A DNA stretch of 64,000 nucleotides from Gammaproteobacteria bacterium (GCA_018820925.1 JAHJNJ010000009.1:62001-126000), one strand, 5' to 3'. Shown: positions 9,186 to 19,790, numbered from the stretch's first letter. The notes: generated from the letters alone by a model not told the origin. Numbers and translations: made by a program.

Positions 9186-12100
9186 GTGCAGGCGCAATTC
9201 AACCCATTGCCGTTGTTATCAGTCAAACCGGGACTGGACAGCTCGCTGGCGAACATCAGCCGCGAACTGGAAAGTTACTTTTCGACTTCCGACAAACAAG
9301 CGCTGCAGAATTCGCAGGAAGAGTTGCACCGCATTGGCGGCGTGCTGCGCATGCTGTCTTTGACCGGTCTGACCGTCTTTTGCTCGGAACTGGAAAAACT
9401 CCTGCATGAACTTGAACAGGCGCACGAAGTTAGTACCTTGCAGCGCGAGGCTATCCGTCGCGCCTTGTTCGGCCTGACGCATTATCTGGATGCCCTGGCG
9501 GACGGCGCCAGCAATGCCGCGCTGCGCCTTTTCAACGAGTACCAGGAGTTGCTGCAGGCGCGCGGACAGGAAATGGCGTTCGACATGGACCTGTTTTTCC
9601 CGTCGCTACGGGTGGAATTGCCTGAAGCCCTGCTGCAACCGCCGCAGGAAAGCGATTCGCCGGCGCGTATCAAGGCGGCACGCCGCCAGTACCAGCGTTC
9701 GCTGTTGAAATGGCTGCGCCAGGACGGCAAAACGGAAGCCTTGCGCGAAATGATGGCGGCAGTGCGCACAGTGGTTACCTGCGTGCCGCAGAACCAGAAT
9801 CGCGCGTATTGGTGGGTGGCATTCGGCCTGCTGGATTGCATGCTCCATGACGGCATTCCGCCGGAAGTGAATTTCAGGAAATCGCTCAGCCGCATCGATA
9901 TCAAGATGAAGTCGCTGACGGAAGGCAACCCGTTCGACGAAGAGGCTTCGATCAGCGAGACGCTGTATTACATCGCGCGCAGCCATACCGTGAGCGACAC
10001 GGTCGAGCAGATCAAGAAAGTGTATGAGCTGGACAGTTATTTGCCGGACGAGCAACCCAATCCGCCGAGTGAAACGGCGGCCCTGCTCGACAACATGCGC
10101 GCGCAACTCAATACGGCCGAGGAGTCCTGGGAACATTGCATTGCCGAAGAGCCGGAAGCCTGCAAGAAATTTGCCGCCGATCTGGAACAACTGCATGGTC
10201 TGTCCGAGCAACTCGACCGCAATACGCTGCAGTATTTGAGCAAACAGATCCATTCCGCTGCGCTGCAGATCGAAAATCCCGAGATTGCACAGAGTGTCTC
10301 CATGGACATGGCGATGGCCATGCTGTTGCTCGACAGCGGCATCGAGCACTATCAGCATCTGGGCAGCGGCTTCCAGGAACAGTCGCGCATCCTGAGTTCG
10401 CGCCTGCAGGCGGCCATCATGCGCATGCCCGAGGACGAGAACAAGCTCGCCAATCTGGTCTCGCTGTACTGCGAGATGGAACAGCATGAAGTGATGATGC
10501 CGCTGGCCAACGAAATGCAGGGCAATTTGCTGCACATCGAGCAGAACCTGAATGCATTCTTCAACAACGCGGCAAAACGCGCCGAATTGTCCCAGGTCGG
10601 CCGGCTGTTGAACCAGGTGCAGGGCGGGTTGCACATTCTCTCGCTGGATACCGCCGTGCAGTTGATGAGCATGCTGCGTCAAGTCACCGAGCGTTATGTC
10701 AAGGGCGGAACCCCATCGGCAACCGAGATGCGCACCGTGGCCGCCGCCATCAGCACGCTGGGAGATTATGTACACGGCCTCGTGCTCGGCCAGAAACCCG
10801 ATTCATCGGCAATCAGCAAGGTGCTGCAGGAAATCACCGCTATGCGGGCCGTGGCAGGGCATGAAGAACTTCCGGTACAGGAAGAGGAAGTTTCGCAGGC
10901 AGTCGTCTCGATCCGCACCGGCAGCGAGGACCAGGAACTGCTGGAAGTCTTCCTGGAAGAAGCGCGCGAAGTCATGGAGACGCTGCGCAACAATCTGGAA
11001 ATCAGCCGCCTGCACATGGACAGCCGCGAACCGCTGGTGACCATGCGCCGCGGATTCCATACATTGAAGGGCAGCGGCCGCATGGTCGGGCTCACCGAGC
11101 TGGGCGAAGTCGCCTGGGCGGTGGAGCGCGCCATGAACAAATGGCTGCAGGAGAACAAACCCGCTTCGCCCGAATTGCTCGACATGATCGGCGATGCCGA
11201 GGTGCTGTTCCAGCACTGGGTGGACATGCTGCGCAGCGGCAGCACCACTGCCACCATCGATACCGCGTACCTGCTTACCGTGGCGGATTGCATCGAAAAC
11301 GGCAAGGAGATCCCACAGCCCGAAATCAAGCGCCATGTGCCCGAGCCCGCGCCAAAACCCGAGCCCAAACCCGCGCCCGAAATCAAAACGACTGCGGCAA
11401 AAACCATCGAAGCCGACACGACCGAGACCGTAGCCGAAGAAAAAGAAGCGGACAGCGTTGATATCGGCTCAGTCAGCCTTTCCCTGGTGCTGTTCGACAT
11501 CGCCACCGAAGAGGCGGCGACTCACGTGAGGGCGCTGTACGATCAACTGGCAGCACTGCACGAGAGCGAAACGCACACCGTCTCCTATGACTTCATGCGT
11601 GCCGCGCATACCCTGGCGGGTGTGAACCGTACCATGGGTTTCGTGCAAATCGCCGAACTGGCCTACGCGCTGGAAATGTTCCTGGAAGAGCGCATCGACA
11701 AACCGCAGATGCTGAGCGAAAAGCAACTGGCGCTTGTCGACCAGGTGGTTCAGCGTCTGGACGAAATGTGTGCCATGGTGCGCGAGCACCGGCAGGAGCC
11801 GCAAGCGCAGCCGGAATTGATTGCGCAATTGCAGGCAAGCAAGGCAAGTTCACCGGGCGGAAATAACCCACCCAAAGCAGCCGCTTCCATCGAAGCACCG
11901 GCATTCGACTTCGATGCAATTCCGACACTGGATTTCGAAATACCAGTCGAGGCAGAAAAAAAAATTCCTGAGTTAGCCCCTGCCGGCGAAATCAACCTGA
12001 ATTTCAGTCCGCCGGAGACACTGCGGGCCGGTCGGGAGGCAAAACAACCCGAACCGGCGGCAGAATCGCCGGAATTGTCCGCAGTCCCCGATCTCGAACT

Positions 12101-14420
12101 GCTTGAAACAACCATCATTCCTACCGCTGCGGATGCTGCGGCAGAGCCCAAGCCGCAACCCGCCGAAAGAGGTCGTGTGGTACACGACGAGGTGGACGAT
12201 CAGTTGTTGCCCATCTTCCTGGAAGAGGCACAAGAACTGTATCCGCAGATTGGCAGCACCCTGCGTGACTGGCAGGAAAAATCTGAAGATTCCGAACTGG
12301 GCCGCAGCTTGCGGCGTAGCCTGCATACGCTAAAAGGCAGTGCGCGCATGGCGGGCGCAATGCGCCTGGGTGAATTAACTCACCTCATGGAAGACCGCGT
12401 GGAGCAGTCCGTAAAGAGCGGCAAACTGGACGCGGAACTGTGGAACGAGCTGGATGGGTATCTGGATCGTATCGGTACCGCCATTGAACATTTGCAGCAC
12501 CCGCAGACAGCGCCGGCGCCGGTTGCACAGCCGGTCAAGGAAGCGCCGGCAAAAGACAAGCTGGAAATTACGCAGTCCATTCCCAAGCAGGTGCTGGAAG
12601 TCGGCGCCGAGCGCGCCATCCAGGCAGCTTTGTTGCGCGTGCGTTCCGACACGGTGGACAGGCTGGTCAACGAGGCGGGCGAAGTCAGCGTGGCGCGTTC
12701 GCGCGCCGAGCTGGAATTGCGCGAACTCAAGAAAAGCCTGTTCGAACTGACCGAGAGCGCGAACCGGCTGCGCAAGCAATTGCGCGAGATCGAAATCCAT
12801 GCGGAAGGACAGATGGAAGCGCGCACCACGGTCAGCGGCGAAAGTGCCGAAAAATTCGACCCGCTGGAATTTGACCGCTTCACCCGCTTCCAGGAAGTCA
12901 CGCGTTTCATGAACGAAAGCGTGCATGACGTGCAGACCGTACAGCAGACATTGCTGAAGAATCTGGCCGAGACCGAGGCGGCATTGGCCGCACAATCGCA
13001 ACTCAACCGCGACCTGCAGCAGGGCCTGATGGCAATCCGCATGGTTCCGTTTGCCAGCATCAGCGAGCGTTTGTATCGCATCGTGCGCCAGACCTGCAAA
13101 GAGCTGGGCAAGCGCGCCAACCTCGAATTGTCGGGAACCGAGGTCGAACTGGATCGCAGCGTCCTGGAAAAAATGACGGCGCCCTTCGAGCACTTGCTGC
13201 GCAATGCGGTTGTGCACGGGTTGGAGACGCCCGAACAGCGCCAATCTGCAGGTAAAGAGCCGATCGGTGAAATCAGCCTGGCACTGCGTCATGAAAGCAA
13301 CGAAGTGGTGTTCGAGTTCAGCGATGACGGTGCCGGACTGGACATCGCGCGCGTGCGCTCGAAAGCGATAGAACACGGGGTGTTGCAGGAAGGCGAAGAG
13401 ATCAGTGACGAACTGGCGATGCAACTGATCTTCACGCCGGGACTGTCCACCGCGCAGGAAATCTCCGAAATTGCCGGACGCGGGGTCGGCCTGGATGTGG
13501 TGCGCAGCGAAATCACCGCGCTGGGCGGACGTATCGATGTGAGTTCCGAACCGGGTCACGGCGTGAATTTCACCATCCACCTGCCGTTGACGCTGGCGGT
13601 AACCAAGACGCTGCTGGTGCGCGCGGGGCACCACACTTATGCGCTGCCCTCGACCATGATCGAGAACGTGCAGCAACTCAAACCTGCCGCGCTGGAAGCG
13701 GCTTACCAGCAGAAATACATCGACTGGCATGGCGCGCGTTATCCGCTGCACAATCTGTCGCACTTGCTGGGCGATGACGAAGCCGAGGTGGAGAGCAAAC
13801 CGTACAACGCGATTCTGCAATTGCGCGCCGGCGACAGCCGCATCGCGGTGCATGTCGATGAACTGCTCGGCAATCATGAAGTGGTGGTCAAGAACATCGG
13901 CCCGCAACTGGCCCGTTTGCCCGGCATCGCCGGGGCGACGGTATCCAGTAACGGTGCGGTAATCCTGATTATCAACCCCATCGCCTTCTCGCAGCGCATC
14001 GTGTCGGTGCGGAAACTAGACAAGCCCGCTCCAGTCATTGAAAAGGTTCAACACGTTCCTGTGGTGATGGTGGTGGACGATTCCCTTACCGTGCGCAAAA
14101 TCACCAGCCGTTTGCTGGCGCGCTCGGGCTACCAGGTGGTTACCGCCAAGGACGGCGTGGATGCGCTGGAACAACTCGCCGAGGCCCTGCCGGATGTGAT
14201 GCTGCTGGATGTGGAAATGCCACGCATGGACGGTTTCGAACTGACCAAGCGCATGCGCAAGGACGAGCGCACCAGGAAATTGCCGATCATCATGATCACC
14301 TCGCGCACTGCCGACAAGCACCGCAACTACGCTCTGGAGCTGGGAGTGAACGATTACATGGGAAAACCCTATCACGATGAAGAATTGCTGAAGAGCATCG
14401 CAAGTTTCGTATCAACCTGA
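9186..14420 (+). CDS. chpA: ChpA/PilL hybrid histidine kinase with multiple Hpt domains and receiver
   Basis: The 1744-residue CheA-type kinase of the Pil-Chp system. It starts at GTG 9186, nine bases after pilJ. Seen from the N-terminus: a divergent Hpt-like helical region (1-110), a long helical region, then Hpt motifs FHTLKGSGRMVG (about 624), AHTLAGVNRTMG (about 808) and LHTLKGSARMAG (about 1046). Pro/Glu/Ala-rich linkers separate them. Next come the dimerisation helices, the HATPase with N-box HLLRNAVVHGLE (about 1336) and G-box GRGVGLDVV (about 1430), a CheW-like domain (about 1470-1600), and a C-terminal receiver with Asp in MLLDVEMPRMDGF (about 1674) and Lys in DYMGKPYHDEE. Phosphate should pass to PilG and PilH. 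Confidence 0.94.
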   Translation: MQAQFNPLPLLSVKPGLDSSLANISRELESYFSTSDKQALQNSQEELHRIGGVLRMLSLTGLTVFCSELEKLLHELEQAHEVSTLQREAIRRALFGLTHYLDALADGASNAALRLFNEYQELLQARGQEMAFDMDLFFPSLRVELPEALLQPPQESDSPARIKAARRQYQRSLLKWLRQDGKTEALREMMAAVRTVVTCVPQNQNRAYWWVAFGLLDCMLHDGIPPEVNFRKSLSRIDIKMKSLTEGNPFDEEASISETLYYIARSHTVSDTVEQIKKVYELDSYLPDEQPNPPSETAALLDNMRAQLNTAEESWEHCIAEEPEACKKFAADLEQLHGLSEQLDRNTLQYLSKQIHSAALQIENPEIAQSVSMDMAMAMLLLDSGIEHYQHLGSGFQEQSRILSSRLQAAIMRMPEDENKLANLVSLYCEMEQHEVMMPLANEMQGNLLHIEQNLNAFFNNAAKRAELSQVGRLLNQVQGGLHILSLDTAVQLMSMLRQVTERYVKGGTPSATEMRTVAAAISTLGDYVHGLVLGQKPDSSAISKVLQEITAMRAVAGHEELPVQEEEVSQAVVSIRTGSEDQELLEVFLEEAREVMETLRNNLEISRLHMDSREPLVTMRRGFHTLKGSGRMVGLTELGEVAWAVERAMNKWLQENKPASPELLDMIGDAEVLFQHWVDMLRSGSTTATIDTAYLLTVADCIENGKEIPQPEIKRHVPEPAPKPEPKPAPEIKTTAAKTIEADTTETVAEEKEADSVDIGSVSLSLVLFDIATEEAATHVRALYDQLAALHESETHTVSYDFMRAAHTLAGVNRTMGFVQIAELAYALEMFLEERIDKPQMLSEKQLALVDQVVQRLDEMCAMVREHRQEPQAQPELIAQLQASKASSPGGNNPPKAAASIEAPAFDFDAIPTLDFEIPVEAEKKIPELAPAGEINLNFSPPETLRAGREAKQPEPAAESPELSAVPDLELLETTIIPTAADAAAEPKPQPAERGRVVHDEVDDQLLPIFLEEAQELYPQIGSTLRDWQEKSEDSELGRSLRRSLHTLKGSARMAGAMRLGELTHLMEDRVEQSVKSGKLDAELWNELDGYLDRIGTAIEHLQHPQTAPAPVAQPVKEAPAKDKLEITQSIPKQVLEVGAERAIQAALLRVRSDTVDRLVNEAGEVSVARSRAELELRELKKSLFELTESANRLRKQLREIEIHAEGQMEARTTVSGESAEKFDPLEFDRFTRFQEVTRFMNESVHDVQTVQQTLLKNLAETEAALAAQSQLNRDLQQGLMAIRMVPFASISERLYRIVRQTCKELGKRANLELSGTEVELDRSVLEKMTAPFEHLLRNAVVHGLETPEQRQSAGKEPIGEISLALRHESNEVVFEFSDDGAGLDIARVRSKAIEHGVLQEGEEISDELAMQLIFTPGLSTAQEISEIAGRGVGLDVVRSEITALGGRIDVSSEPGHGVNFTIHLPLTLAVTKTLLVRAGHHTYALPSTMIENVQQLKPAALEAAYQQKYIDWHGARYPLHNLSHLLGDDEAEVESKPYNAILQLRAGDSRIAVHVDELLGNHEVVVKNIGPQLARLPGIAGATVSSNGAVILIINPIAFSQRIVSVRKLDKPAPVIEKVQHVPVVMVVDDSLTVRKITSRLLARSGYQVVTAKDGVDALEQLAEALPDVMLLDVEMPRMDGFELTKRMRKDERTRKLPIIMITSRTADKHRNYALELGVNDYMGKPYHDEELLKSIASFVST

Positions 14421-14432
14421 CCAACGCTTAAA

Positions 14433-14461
14433 TTGAGATTAACGCGCAGGCAGATTACAAT
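14433..14461 (+). promoter_or_regulatory. Sigma-70 promoter of the yqgE-ruvX-pyrB-pyrC' operon, possibly leaderless
   Basis: TTGAGA at 14433-14438 and TACAAT at 14456-14461 are exactly 17 bases apart. The expected transcription start is about 14467-14469, at the yqgE ATG (14468) itself. No Shine-Dalgarno sequence is visible before that ATG. Confidence 0.6.
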
Positions 14462-14467
14462 ACCAAT

Positions 14468-15028
14468 ATGCTCGAGTTTAACCTCACGAATCACTTCCTG
14501 ATCGCCATGCCGGCGATGACTGATCCCTTTTTTGCCAAGTCCCTGACGTATGTGTGCGAACACAACGATCAGGGAGCCATGGGTATTGTGGTGAACCGCC
14601 CGATCAGCCTCACCCTGAGCGAATTGTTTGCCCAGATCAACATGCCGCTCAAGCCGACCGAACTGGAGGATGTCCTGGTGCATTTCGGTGGTCCGGTACA
14701 GACGGATCGCGGCTTTGTGCTGCACGATGAGGGTGGTCCCTGGCAATCCACGCTGCACGTCAACGACAAGATCGGCCTGACCACTTCCAAGGATATCCTC
14801 CAGGCGGTGGGCGAAGGACAGGGCCCGCGCCATTTGCTGGTGACATTGGGTTATGCCGGGTGGTCGGAAGGCCAGCTCGAGCAGGAACTGGCCGACAATG
14901 CCTGGCTCAGCGTACCCGCCTCCGAACACATCCTGTTCGACCTGCCGCCCGAGGAACGCCTGCCGGCGGCGATGGCGCTGCTCGGAATAGATTACGCCAC
15001 GCTATCCGACGAGGCCGGACATGCCTGA
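14468..15028 (+). CDS. yqgE: YqgE/AlgH family protein
   Basis: A 186-residue UPF0301 (YqgE/AlgH) protein. The molecular function is not established, though AlgH was described as an alginate regulator in Pseudomonas. Family marks: [19 protein letters not shown] at the N-terminus, [18 protein letters not shown] (about 30-47), [16 protein letters not shown] and [17 protein letters not shown]. It overlaps ruvX by 8 bases and opens a four-gene overlapping operon with pyrimidine genes, a common betaproteobacterial arrangement. Confidence 0.93.
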   Translation: MLEFNLTNHFLIAMPAMTDPFFAKSLTYVCEHNDQGAMGIVVNRPISLTLSELFAQINMPLKPTELEDVLVHFGGPVQTDRGFVLHDEGGPWQSTLHVNDKIGLTTSKDILQAVGEGQGPRHLLVTLGYAGWSEGQLEQELADNAWLSVPASEHILFDLPPEERLPAAMALLGIDYATLSDEAGHA

Positions 15029-15479
15029 GGGCGTGCCGATCAATCCTCTTTCCGGCACGCTACTCGCATTCGATTTCGGCACCAAACGCATCGGCATTGC
15101 AGTCGGCAATACCGTTTCGGCGACGGCCCGGCCGCTCACCACGATCAGCGACGAAAAAAACGACGTCCGCTTTGCCGCCATCGCCGCGCTCTTGACGGAG
15201 TGGCAACCGGTGGCACTGGTGGTCGGTCTGCCCTGTAATGACGACGGTACCCCGCACGAGATGACCGCACTGAGTCGGCGTTTTGCCAATCGCCTGAAAG
15301 GGCGCTTTAATTTGCCAACGATACTGGTGGATGAGCGTTATACTTCTGCCGCCGCGAGCTCAGTGCTGGATGAGGAAGGGATTCACGGCAGAAAACAGAA
15401 ATCCCTGATCGACCAGTATGCCGCGCAGCAAATACTGCAAGCGTATTTCGATGAACCCAGCGCAGGAATCAATGCATGA
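15021..15479 (+). CDS. ruvX: Holliday junction resolvase-like pre-16S rRNA nuclease RuvX/YqgF
   Basis: A 152-residue RNase H-fold protein. E. coli YqgF matures the 5' end of 16S rRNA; the family was named for predicted Holliday-junction resolution. The first catalytic Asp is in [16 protein letters not shown] (about residues 13-28). The second acidic site is in [12 protein letters not shown], and the C-terminal [15 protein letters not shown] supplies the last acidic position. It overlaps yqgE by 8 bases and pyrB by 4, so translation is probably coupled. Confidence 0.92.
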   Translation: MPEGVPINPLSGTLLAFDFGTKRIGIAVGNTVSATARPLTTISDEKNDVRFAAIAALLTEWQPVALVVGLPCNDDGTPHEMTALSRRFANRLKGRFNLPTILVDERYTSAAASSVLDEEGIHGRKQKSLIDQYAAQQILQAYFDEPSAGINA

Positions 15480-16429
15480 ACAACCCTCAGTTAAACAGTA
15501 ACGGCGAGCTTCAGCACCTGCTGACCACCGAAGGTCTTCCCGTGCGCATCATGCGCGACATACTGGACAAGGCCGCCGAATTCGTAAGCGTCGCCGAAGA
15601 ACACGAAATCAAGAAAGTCCCGCTGCTACAGGGCAAGTCGGTATTCAATATCTTTTTCGAAAACAGCACGCGCACGCGCACTACGTTCGAGATCGCGGCC
15701 AAGCGCCTGTCCGCCGACGTAGTCAACCTCAACATCGGGTCGTCATCGACCAGCAAGGGCGAAACGCTGCTGGATACGGTGGACAACCTGTGTGCCATGC
15801 ACGCCGACATGTTCATCGTGCGCCACTCCTCGGGCGGCGCGGCGCACCTGATTGCCAAGCATGTCGCACCCAATATCCATGTCATCAACGCCGGCGACGG
15901 CCGCCATGCGCACCCGACGCAGGCGCTGCTCGACATGTTCACCATCCGCCACTACAAGAAGGAATTTCACAACCTGCGCGTTGCCATCGTCGGCGACGTG
16001 ATGCACTCGCGCGTGGCGCGCTCGCAGATCCACGCGCTGACCACGCTGGGCGTGCCGGAAGTACGGGTGATCGCACCCAAGACATTGCTGCCCACGCATG
16101 TCGAAAAAATGGGGGTTCAGGTCTACCACGACATGGCACAAGGGCTGAAGGACGTGGATGTGGTGATGATGCTGCGCCTGCAGAACGAGCGTATGCAGGG
16201 CGCATTGCTGCCGTCGGCCCAGGAATATTTCAAGAATTACGGGTTGACCACGGAACGGCTGGCACAGGCCAGAAGCGACGCCATCGTGATGCACCCGGGG
16301 CCGATGAATCGCGGCGTGGAGATCGACTCCAGCGTGGCCGACGGCGCGCATTCCGTCATCCTGCCGCAGGTCACTTTCGGCATCGCGGTGCGCATGGCAG
16401 TGATGAGTATGTTGGCGGGGGCAAAATGA
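15476..16429 (+). CDS. pyrB: Aspartate carbamoyltransferase catalytic subunit
   Basis: Condenses carbamoyl phosphate with L-aspartate in pyrimidine synthesis. The length, 317 residues, is normal. Carbamoyl-phosphate-binding motif [18 protein letters not shown] is at about 60-77. [12 protein letters not shown] and [12 protein letters not shown] follow, and the aspartate-side loop is [22 protein letters not shown] is near the C-terminus. It lies 4 bases inside ruvX and overlaps the inactive dihydroorotase gene by 4 bases, as in class A ATCases that assemble with a dihydroorotase-like partner. No pyrR lies between ruvX and pyrB, although many related operons carry one there. Confidence 0.95.
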   Translation: MNNPQLNSNGELQHLLTTEGLPVRIMRDILDKAAEFVSVAEEHEIKKVPLLQGKSVFNIFFENSTRTRTTFEIAAKRLSADVVNLNIGSSSTSKGETLLDTVDNLCAMHADMFIVRHSSGGAAHLIAKHVAPNIHVINAGDGRHAHPTQALLDMFTIRHYKKEFHNLRVAIVGDVMHSRVARSQIHALTTLGVPEVRVIAPKTLLPTHVEKMGVQVYHDMAQGLKDVDVVMMLRLQNERMQGALLPSAQEYFKNYGLTTERLAQARSDAIVMHPGPMNRGVEIDSSVADGAHSVILPQVTFGIAVRMAVMSMLAGAK

Positions 16430-17700
16430 ATATTCATATCAAGAACGGTCGCCTGATCGACCCCAGCAACAAAATAGATTCAAAGCAGGATGTGTTCATC
16501 GCGAACAAGCACATTTTGGCCATCGGCAAAGCGCCACAGAACTTTGCGGCCGACCAGGTCATTGATGCAACGGGGTTGATCGTCATCCCGGGTCTGGTGG
16601 ATGTCGCCGCGCGCCTGCGCGAACCGGGCTACGAATACAAGGCCACACTGGAATCGGAAATGGAAGCCGCGATGGCGGGCGGCGTGACTTCGCTATCCTG
16701 CCCGCCCGACACCGATCCGCCGCTGGATGAGCCGGGTCTTGTGGAAATGCTCAAACACCGTGCGCGTTCCCTCAACCAGGCGCGCGTCTTTCCGGTCGGG
16801 GCGCTGACCTACGGATTGAAGGGCGCGGAACTGACCGAAATGATCGAGTTGACCGATGCCGGTTGCAAGGCGTTCAGCCAGGCGGACGCGACACTGAATG
16901 ACACGCGCGTGCTGATGCGCGCCATGCAATATGCGGCGACCTTCGGTTACCGCGTGTGGCTGCGCCCGCAGGATGCATTTCTCGCCAAGGATGGCGTGGC
17001 ACATGATGGTGAAGTGGCGACGCGCCTGGGCTTGCCGGCGATTCCGGTGGTGGCCGAGACCATTGCGTTGTCCACCATGCTGCAACTGGCGCGCGAAACA
17101 GGCGTGAAGCTGCATGTGTGCCGCATTTCCAGCGCGGAAGGCGTGGAGATGGTGCGCGCCGCAAAACAGAGCGGTTTGTCCGTGACCTGCGATGTATCCA
17201 TGAACCACGTGCATTTGTCCGAGATGGACATCGGCTACTTCGACTCCAATTTTCGCCTGTCGCCGCCGTTGCGCAGCCTGCGCGACCGGGCGGCGCTGCG
17301 CGCCGGGCTGCTGGACGGCACCATCGACGCGATCTGTTCCAATCACTCGCCGGTGGATGACGACGCGAAACAACTGCCGTTCGGCGAAGCCGAGGCGGGT
17401 GCGACCGGCATGGAACTGCTGCTGCCGCTGGTGCTGAAGTGGGCGGCAGAGGAAAACGTGTCTATGCCGGATGCACTGGCGCACATCACCATCAATCCGG
17501 CGCAGTTGCTCGGTGTAAAGATGGGCCACTTGTCGGTGGGTGCGCATGCCGATGTATGCATGTTCGATCCGGAATTCACCTGGAAGGTAGAGCCGTCCGC
17601 GCTGAAAAGCCAGGGCAAGAACACGCCGTTCAACGGCTACACCATGCAAGGCCGGGTGCGCCACACCATTGTCGAAGGCAAAGTCGCTTATTCTCTCTAA
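16426..17700 (+). CDS. pyrX: Dihydroorotase-like protein PyrC', probably non-catalytic
   Basis: A 424-residue amidohydrolase-fold protein of the PyrC'/PyrX group that holds the class A aspartate carbamoyltransferase together. I start it at the ATG overlapping the pyrB stop. The metal-binding HxH of active type I enzymes is missing: the segment reads [14 protein letters not shown] (about 55-68), with Ala and Arg where the two histidines belong. The later metal-site region reads [11 protein letters not shown] instead of the usual TDHAPH. Downstream family landmarks remain ([24 protein letters not shown]). A catalytic pyrC should exist elsewhere in the genome. Confidence 0.9.
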   Translation: MNIHIKNGRLIDPSNKIDSKQDVFIANKHILAIGKAPQNFAADQVIDATGLIVIPGLVDVAARLREPGYEYKATLESEMEAAMAGGVTSLSCPPDTDPPLDEPGLVEMLKHRARSLNQARVFPVGALTYGLKGAELTEMIELTDAGCKAFSQADATLNDTRVLMRAMQYAATFGYRVWLRPQDAFLAKDGVAHDGEVATRLGLPAIPVVAETIALSTMLQLARETGVKLHVCRISSAEGVEMVRAAKQSGLSVTCDVSMNHVHLSEMDIGYFDSNFRLSPPLRSLRDRAALRAGLLDGTIDAICSNHSPVDDDAKQLPFGEAEAGATGMELLLPLVLKWAAEENVSMPDALAHITINPAQLLGVKMGHLSVGAHADVCMFDPEFTWKVEPSALKSQGKNTPFNGYTMQGRVRHTIVEGKVAYSL

Positions 17701-17711
17701 CTGATTGACCC

Positions 17712-19778
17712 ATGAACCCACTACTCGATTTCAGTGGTCTGCCGCGCTATGCGGAGATCAAGCCCGAACATGTTACTTCCGCCACCGAAGAACTGCTGAA
17801 GCGCAACCGCACATTGATGGCCAAGTTGCTGGCCGATCCGGCAGCGCCGACCTGGGACAAATTCGTACAACCCTTTGAGGATGCCAACGAGCATCTGGCG
17901 CGTGCCTGGGGGCAGGTCGGGCATCTCAATGCGGTGATGAACAGCACGGAACTGCGCGAGGTGTATAACGCCAACCTGCCCAAGATCACCCAGTATTACG
18001 CCGAGCTGTCGCAGAACCTGGCGCTGTTCCAGAAATACAAGGCGATCCGCAACAGCGCCAATTACGCGACGTTGAATCCTGAGCAACAGAAAGTCATCGA
18101 GAACGAGCTGCGCGATTTTCGTCTGGGCGGCGCCGAATTGCCGGAAGACAAAAAGGCGCGTTTCATGGTGATACAGGAAAAACTATCCGCGCTAACGTCT
18201 AAGTTTTCCGACAACCTGCTGGATGCAACCAATGCATTTACTTGCGTGGTCGAAGACGAGATAAGTATCTCCGGTATTCCGGCTGACGAGTGCCAGGTTG
18301 CCGCCGAAGCGGCGCAACAAGCCGGCAAAAAAGGCTGGCTGTTTACATTGAAAGCGCCGTCCTACGGACCGGTGATGCAATACGCGGACAACCGCGATTT
18401 GCGCGAGCGCATGTACCGCGCCTACACCACGCGCGCCAGCGAGCAGGCAACAGCGGACAACAAGGCCGACCTGAACAATACGCAGCTGATGTCGGAGATA
18501 TTGAAACTGCGAGCTGAAGAAGCGCGCATGCTGGGCTTTGCCAATTACGCCGAGCTGTCGCTGGCCAGCAAGATGGCGGATTCGCCGCAGCAAGTTAAAG
18601 AATTTCTGCTCGAACTGGCACAGCGCGCCAGGCCGTTTGCGGAAAAGGATCTGGAAGAACTGCGCGCTTTTGCCGCTGCGCAATTGGGTCTGGAAAACCC
18701 TTCGGCGGAGCTCAGGACAGGCCTGCAAGCCTGGGATATCGGCTATGTAAGCGAAAAATTGCGCCAGCAGCGCTATGCGTTCTCGGAGCAGGAAGTGAAA
18801 CAGTATTTTCCGGAAGATGCGGTGCTGTCCGGTCTGTTCGGACTGGTCGAAACCCTGTTCGGGCTCAGGATCAAACCGTCATCCGCGCCCGCTTGGCATG
18901 AAGACGTGCGTTTTTTCGATATCCGCGACGACAAGGATTTGCTGATCGGCCAGTTCTATATCGATCTGTATGCGCGCGCCAGCAAGCGCGGCGGTGCATG
19001 GATGGACGACGCCATCACCCGGCGGCGCACAGCCAAGGGCATCCAGATCCCGGTGGCCTACCTCAACTGCAACTTTGCATCGCCGCTGGGCGGCAAGCCG
19101 GCATTGTTTACCCATGACGAGGTCATCACCCTGTTCCACGAGTTTGGCCACGGTTTGCATCACTTGCTCACGGAAGTGGAAGAGCTGGGCGTGTCGGGGA
19201 TCAACGGCGTCGAATGGGATGCGGTGGAACTGCCCAGCCAGTTCATGGAAAACTTCTGTTGGGAGTGGGATGTGCTACAGGGCATGACACGTCACAGCGA
19301 GACCGGCAAAAAATTGCCGCGCGACCTGTACGACAAGATGATCGCCGCCAAGAACTTTCAGAGCGGGTTGCAGATGCTGCGCCAGATTGAATTTTCCCTG
19401 TTCGATTTGCGCCTGCACAGCGACTACGATGCAGAAGGCACGCAAAGCGTCCAGGAGTTGCTGGACGAGGTGCGCAAGGAAGTTGCCGTACTCATCCCGC
19501 CGTCCTTCAACCGTTTTCAAAACAGCTTCTCGCACATCTTTGCGGGCGGCTACGCGGCGGGATACTATAGTTACAAGTGGGCGGAAGTATTGTCGGCCGA
19601 TGCCTATAGCCTGTTTGAAGAGAACGGCATACTGAACACGGCCACCGGCAGCCACTTCCGCGAGCAAGTACTTGCAGTCGGCGGCAGCCGCGATGCGATG
19701 GATTCATTCATCGCCTTCCGGGGGCGCGAACCGAAAATCGACGCGCTGTTGCGGCATAATGGACTGGTGGAAGCGTAA
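17712..19778 (+). CDS. prlC: Oligopeptidase A (M3 zinc metallopeptidase)
   Basis: A cytosolic zinc endopeptidase that degrades short peptides, including cleaved signal peptides. It has 688 residues, the family size. The zinc site is FHEFGHGLHHLL with HExxH at about 475-479, and the third ligand lies in the helix after GINGVEWDAVELPSQFMENF. It starts 11 bases after pyrC'. The C-terminus RGREPKIDALLRHNGL is typical for OpdA/PrlC. A DUF4124 gene follows 12 bases downstream. Confidence 0.95.
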   Translation: MNPLLDFSGLPRYAEIKPEHVTSATEELLKRNRTLMAKLLADPAAPTWDKFVQPFEDANEHLARAWGQVGHLNAVMNSTELREVYNANLPKITQYYAELSQNLALFQKYKAIRNSANYATLNPEQQKVIENELRDFRLGGAELPEDKKARFMVIQEKLSALTSKFSDNLLDATNAFTCVVEDEISISGIPADECQVAAEAAQQAGKKGWLFTLKAPSYGPVMQYADNRDLRERMYRAYTTRASEQATADNKADLNNTQLMSEILKLRAEEARMLGFANYAELSLASKMADSPQQVKEFLLELAQRARPFAEKDLEELRAFAAAQLGLENPSAELRTGLQAWDIGYVSEKLRQQRYAFSEQEVKQYFPEDAVLSGLFGLVETLFGLRIKPSSAPAWHEDVRFFDIRDDKDLLIGQFYIDLYARASKRGGAWMDDAITRRRTAKGIQIPVAYLNCNFASPLGGKPALFTHDEVITLFHEFGHGLHHLLTEVEELGVSGINGVEWDAVELPSQFMENFCWEWDVLQGMTRHSETGKKLPRDLYDKMIAAKNFQSGLQMLRQIEFSLFDLRLHSDYDAEGTQSVQELLDEVRKEVAVLIPPSFNRFQNSFSHIFAGGYAAGYYSYKWAEVLSADAYSLFEENGILNTATGSHFREQVLAVGGSRDAMDSFIAFRGREPKIDALLRHNGLVEA

Positions 19779-19790
19779 ACAAAGGGGACG

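Noticed and set aside
12375-13907. Long open frame (510 codons) on the minus strand inside chpA
   Set aside because: It is antisense to the kinase core of ChpA, whose motifs are intact; the antisense frame has no recognised domain and arises from codon bias.
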